In this document: positions 60,643-64,000 of the stretch, piece after piece
Layout of the letters: every line of letters begins with the position of its first letter
Position numbering within the stretch: position 1 is the stretch's first letter
NCBI RefSeq assembly: GCF_016918855.1
Contig: NZ_JADKYB010000015.1
Coordinates: 124,001-188,000, forward strand
Source: Actinacidiphila acididurans
Lineage (GTDB): Bacteria > Actinomycetota > Actinomycetes > Streptomycetales > Streptomycetaceae
DNA: 64,000 bases
Reading direction: 5' to 3'
The notes under the pieces: model-generated
Told to the model about the DNA's origin: nothing
Database searches by the model: none
The model's input: only the letters and a program-made list of their open reading frames with translations
Position numbers and translations under genes: made by a program

Positions 60643-61800
60643 ATGAGGCGTGACCCAGGAGCGCTCGCCTCGGCACGCCAGTGGCACTGGGCCACCCCGG
60701 AAGCACAAGCTGTTCTTGCGACCCGGAACCTTGGCACGATCCTGCGCTTCTACCGTCGGACGAACCGACTCAGCCAGACCGAACTGGGTGCGGTCCTCGG
60801 CTACGACAAGACGTACATCAGCCTGTTGGAGGGGCAGAAGCGCACCCTCAACGACGTCGGCTCCCTGGAGCAGGTGAGCCGGCTTCTCGGCCTGCCACCT
60901 CACGTCCTGGGCATCACCACCGCCGCCGATTCCGACCACCAGCTCGTACTCCAGCTCGGGCAGTCCACCGTCCGCCTCGCCGAGATCGCACGGCAGTCCG
61001 GCCGCGCCGCCGATGCCGTAGCGGAACTGTGGCCGCTGGTCGCCCGGCTGGAGGCCCGAGTCGCGGACGGCCACGCCGAGCGCGAGTCCCTGCGCCTGCT
61101 GGCTCAGGCACGTGTAGGACTTGGTGTGGCGCTCGGCCACGTACTGCCCGAAGAACGGCTGGCAACCGCGGCTCACTGGACGGGCAAGGCACTGGAGATC
61201 GCCGCCTTTTTCGGCGACGCCGGCTTCACCTCCCACGTGCTGCGCATGCACGGCAACGAACTCCGAAAAGCCGGCTTGCGCGGCGCCGCGGTCAACCGCC
61301 TCGGCCGCGCGGCCGCCCTCGCTCCCGACTTGGAGACGCGAGCCGCCGTTCTGCCGCTTCTGGCCCGTGCCGCCGGAACGCTGGGCAACGCCGAACTGTT
61401 CGACCGCGCGATGCGGGAGGCCGAGACGACGCTCGACCAAGTCGAGCACACCAGCCTCGTCAACTCCTCCTCGCTGCACGAGGTTCGCCTGCGCGGCCTG
61501 CTGGCCACCGGCCGTACCCACGCCGCCATCCACCTGGCCGACCAGGGCGCGCCGGCGGACCCGGCCATGGCGCCTCAGTGGCGGGTCATCGAAAAGATCA
61601 CCATCGCACGCGTCCACATCGCGGCCGGCAGCCCGCGCACAGCGGTGGAGGTGCTCACCGATGCGATCCGCGAGGCGACCCGCCAACGGCTCCCGCACCA
61701 ATTGCAGCGGGTTGTCCGCGTCGCCGACGTGCACCTGCCCGAGGTGACGGAGAGTGCCACACATGCCCTCGCCGGCCTTCGCGAAGAGATGGCGGCCTGA
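60643..61800 (+). CDS. XRE regulator with TPR-like C terminus
   Basis: 385 residues. Helix-turn-helix at about 30-90: NRLSQTELGAVLGYDKTYIS and SLEQVSRLLGLP. The remaining 280 residues are alanine-rich helical repeats (LARVADG.., HVLRMHGNELRKAGL, AVLPLLARAAGTLGN, VRLRGLLATGRTHAAI) typical of TPR-like sensor domains. ATG 60643 lies 7 bases after the Nudix stop. Such regulators sense peptides or small ligands in actinomycetes. Confidence 0.75.
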   Translation: MRRDPGALASARQWHWATPEAQAVLATRNLGTILRFYRRTNRLSQTELGAVLGYDKTYISLLEGQKRTLNDVGSLEQVSRLLGLPPHVLGITTAADSDHQLVLQLGQSTVRLAEIARQSGRAADAVAELWPLVARLEARVADGHAERESLRLLAQARVGLGVALGHVLPEERLATAAHWTGKALEIAAFFGDAGFTSHVLRMHGNELRKAGLRGAAVNRLGRAAALAPDLETRAAVLPLLARAAGTLGNAELFDRAMREAETTLDQVEHTSLVNSSSLHEVRLRGLLATGRTHAAIHLADQGAPADPAMAPQWRVIEKITIARVHIAAGSPRTAVEVLTDAIREATRQRLPHQLQRVVRVADVHLPEVTESATHALAGLREEMAA

Positions 61801-62093
61801 CGATTGATGCTGCCGGCCCGCGGATAAGGGGGCGGCGTCCATCACCAAGGAGCGTCCGGCCAGGGACACGGTCGACACCGAAGACTGGTCCAGGGACATG
61901 CTGGCGCCCTCCTCACTGGCTGTACGGCCTTGACTACGGGAGAGGCCATCGTGGACCGCCGCCACGCCGGAGACGAGGACTTTCACAGGACGCTGAAGGG
62001 ACTTCTAGGGGCCATTTGTGCCGATCCATGGAGACAAGCCCCTGGGGACAGGTCTTACTGTGGACTCGTCAGACACCCACCCAGGAGGCGAAG

Positions 62094-63365
62094 ATGGGAC
62101 GCTCGTCCGGCAACATCAGGCTCAAGACGGCCCGGCAGGCAGCGGGTTACGCGTCGCAAAGAGCACTGGTCGAGGCAATGGCGAAAGCTGCTGGGCAACT
62201 TGGGATGCGCGGCTTCGCCGTCGGCGAGCGGCAGGTCCGCCGCTGGGAGTCCGAGGCTCCCGGCTGGCCGCACCCCGATGCGCAGAGGGTCCTCACCCAC
62301 CTTCTCGGACAGGACATGGCACAACTCGGCTTCCGGGCCCCTTGGGATCAGAAAGGGGAGACGTCCGACGTGACCCGCCGGACCGTACTGACGGGAACGG
62401 TTGCCGCAGTCGGGCTCGCCAGCGTACCGATGGCCAGTGCCACCCCTCAGCCGGCCACCATCGCCGCGGACTTCACCACAGTGACCGAAGCCCACCGCCG
62501 CATGTACTGGTCGGTTCCGCCTGCTCAGCTCCACGGCTCCGTCGCCGAGCACGCAAGGCTGGGCAGCACGCTGCTGCTCCAGACCTTGGGAGCGACACGC
62601 CAGGCTGTGGCTACTTCGCTGGCAGAGACCTACCTTCTCGCCGGGAGGATCGAGTTCTTCGACCTCCAGGAGGCCGACCTTGCCGCCGACACCTTCGTGC
62701 AGGCTCTCCAGGCCGCGGGCGAGGCAGACGACAAACTGCTGGGGTCCGCGATCCTTGCCCATGCCGCCTTCGTGCCGGCCTGGGTCGGTCACCGTGACGC
62801 CGCCCTGGAGCGCATGCGTGCCGCCCGTTCCTATGCCCGGCGCGGCCCGGCCCCGGCCACCTTGCTGGCCTGGCTGGACGCGGTCGAGGCCGAAGTGGAA
62901 ACGCGCTGCGGCAACATCCGCACCGCTCTCCACCTCCTCGGCAACGGCGAGGACGTCCTTGCCGCCGACTCACCCCACCCGACGCCGGCTTGGCTGGACT
63001 GGTTCTCCGCGGTGCGCCTGTTGGCGTTCAAGGGCAACACGCAGCTCAAGGCCGGTCATTTGCCCCAGGCCCGGCAGAGCCTGCTCCGGGCGCTGGAGGA
63101 TCTGCCGTCCGACGAGGCCAAGCAGCGCTCCGTCATCCTGGGCGACCTGGCCGCGGTCGAGGCCGCGTCCGAGCACCCCGAGGAAGCCTGCGCGTACGCC
63201 CTTCAGGCCCTCGACCAGCTCGAAGCCACGTGGTACGCCACCGGCATGGACCGGGTCCACGACGTACGGCGGGCACTGGAACCCTGGCAGCAGGAGCAGT
63301 GCGTTCGTGACCTGGACGATCGCCTTTACGGCTGGGCCACGACCGTCAGCGCGCTGCAGCGTTGA
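62094..63365 (+). CDS. XRE regulator with TPR-like C terminus, second
   Basis: 423 residues. The N terminus has an XRE-like region (RLKTARQAAGYASQRALVEA, GERQVRRWESEAPGWP) and a TRRTVLTGTVAAVGLASVP hydrophobic segment near residue 100, then TPR-like helices with LAETYLLAGRIEFFDLQEAD, AWLDAVEAEVETRCGN and a final LDDRLYGWATTVSALQR. ATG 62094 has GGAGG 5 bases upstream. Together with 60643-61800 it probably regulates the surrounding metabolic genes. It converges with the HAD gene at the edge, overlapping by 20 bases. Confidence 0.7.
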   Translation: MGRSSGNIRLKTARQAAGYASQRALVEAMAKAAGQLGMRGFAVGERQVRRWESEAPGWPHPDAQRVLTHLLGQDMAQLGFRAPWDQKGETSDVTRRTVLTGTVAAVGLASVPMASATPQPATIAADFTTVTEAHRRMYWSVPPAQLHGSVAEHARLGSTLLLQTLGATRQAVATSLAETYLLAGRIEFFDLQEADLAADTFVQALQAAGEADDKLLGSAILAHAAFVPAWVGHRDAALERMRAARSYARRGPAPATLLAWLDAVEAEVETRCGNIRTALHLLGNGEDVLAADSPHPTPAWLDWFSAVRLLAFKGNTQLKAGHLPQARQSLLRALEDLPSDEAKQRSVILGDLAAVEAASEHPEEACAYALQALDQLEATWYATGMDRVHDVRRALEPWQQEQCVRDLDDRLYGWATTVSALQR

Positions 63366-64000
63366 ACGCGGCGATCCGCTCCGGGAGTTCGCCGAGCGAG
63401 CCGATCCGCATCGTGGGCAGCTCGTCCGCCGCGGGGTCCTGGGCCTGGATCGTGCCCCAGGGGCCGCGGCGGATCAGCGCCGTCGCGTAGCCGGCGGCGA
63501 CGGCCGGCCGGATGTCGTTGTCGAGCCGGTCGCCTACGTACAGGATCTCCTCGACCGGGAACGGCACCACGGCCGCCACCCGCTCGAAGAAGGCCGGGTC
63601 CGGCTTGGAGGCACCCCAGTCGTCGGACGTGCCGATCATGTCCACGTCCTTGGTGAACAGCTCCCGCAGCAGGTGGCCGGCCCGCACCGTTTGATTCCCC
63701 GCGATGCCCAGCCACAGCCCGGCAGCACGCAACGCGGCCAGGGCAGGCCGGACGTCGGGATAGAGGTCCTCCTCGCCGAAATACTCCGGCTGCCCGGCCG
63801 CCGCTCGCGCCTCGCGTTCCACCGACAGGTCGAACCCGGGCCGGAGAACCTGGAACGTCTCCCGGTAATCCTGGCCACGCGCGATCACGGCACCGAAAAC
63901 CGCGGCGAAGGTGTGCCGGGGAACCCCCAGCCAGTCGGCCCACGTCCCGTACTCGCGGGTCTCGTCCACCAGACACTCACCAACGTCGAAGACCACAGCG
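63346..64000 (-). CDS. HAD-superfamily hydrolase, 5' end beyond window
   Basis: About 218 residues visible; the frame is still open at base 64000, where AVVFDVGECLVDETREY shows motif I (Asp nucleophile, DVGE type). Motif II is GIAGNQTV, the Lys motif SKPDPAFFERV and motif IV ILYVGDRLDND. It belongs to the HAD hydrolases acting on small phosphates. Start is likely a few residues upstream of the window. No link to the cluster at 53-60 kb is apparent. Confidence 0.8.
   Translation of the reverse strand, partial: AVVFDVGECLVDETREYGTWADWLGVPRHTFAAVFGAVIARGQDYRETFQVLRPGFDLSVEREARAAAGQPEYFGEEDLYPDVRPALAALRAAGLWLGIAGNQTVRAGHLLRELFTKDVDMIGTSDDWGASKPDPAFFERVAAVVPFPVEEILYVGDRLDNDIRPAVAAGYATALIRRGPWGTIQAQDPAADELPTMRIGSLGELPERIAAFNAAAR

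Noticed and set aside
59239..61986. A 915-codon minus-strand frame extending the oxygenase upstream
   Set aside because: Only the last 264 codons from ATG 60033 look like protein; the rest is antisense to the Nudix and XRE genes.
1..64000. tRNA, rRNA, integrase and attachment sites
   Set aside because: Looked for and not seen; the element borders are probably outside the window.

Overview
The window is high-GC DNA with GTG and TTG starts, chains of 4-base gene overlaps, WhiB, DUF317, DUF4913, DUF2637 and DUF6907 proteins and XRE regulators. This fits a Streptomyces, or a very close actinomycete, and most of the left two thirds reads as an integrative or plasmid-borne conjugative element. No integrase, rRNA or tRNA was seen.

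Layout. 1-5880: type IV secretion genes of the SCO6879-6881 type (membrane protein cut by the window edge, SCO6880-like protein, VirB4-like ATPase) and small element genes. 5881-8229: a decayed island with an internally deleted ISAs1-type transposase and one unknown gene. 8230-12559: a tight operon of a relaxase-like protein that has lost catalytic residues, an MFS exporter, an ATP-grasp ligase and a small protein. 12568-17657: SMI1/KNR4 protein, a VirD4-like coupling protein broken by one extra base, DUF6228 protein and a DnaB-N-domain protein. 17659-20253: a cytosine DNA methyltransferase split by foreign DNA. 20407-26760: an eight-gene run with DUF4913, RelE-like, HxlR-like and DUF317 proteins. 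26932-33288: pseudogenes, an IS1182 relic and a large HTH-NTPase-repeat protein (29308-32208). 33396-41231: transfer and replication block read leftward: a small protein, Rep, DnaC-like loader, WhiB, DUF2637 protein, MobC and relaxase, with a candidate oriT inside mobC and a candidate origin inside rep.

41232-45044: a regulatory region followed by two TrmB/LuxR-type regulators and an XRE regulator. 45513-51174: three exported proteins: a small secreted protein, a lipoprotein and a 1480-residue protein that appears to join a transglycosylase-like region to a NucA/NucB-type DNase. 51291-53001: DUF6461 protein, an SMI1/KNR4 pseudogene and a second copy of the XRE gene's tail. 53043-60033: a leftward cluster coding HAD hydrolase, DEDD exonuclease, radical SAM enzyme, nucleoside diphosphate kinase-like protein, a thymidylate-synthase-like enzyme with Asp at the pyrimidine-discriminating position, XRE regulator, small proteins, an anti-sigma-type kinase and an Fe/2-oxoglutarate oxygenase. 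A divergent Nudix gene and two XRE/TPR regulators follow, then a HAD gene cut by the right edge.

The transfer genes explain how the element moves and replicates. The best candidates for new biology are the nucleotide-modifying cluster at 53-60 kb, the pseudo-relaxase/exporter/ligase operon at 8-12 kb, the HTH-NTPase-repeat protein at 29-32 kb and the secreted muralytic-DNase protein at 46-51 kb. All names come from reading motifs by eye; no database search was run.
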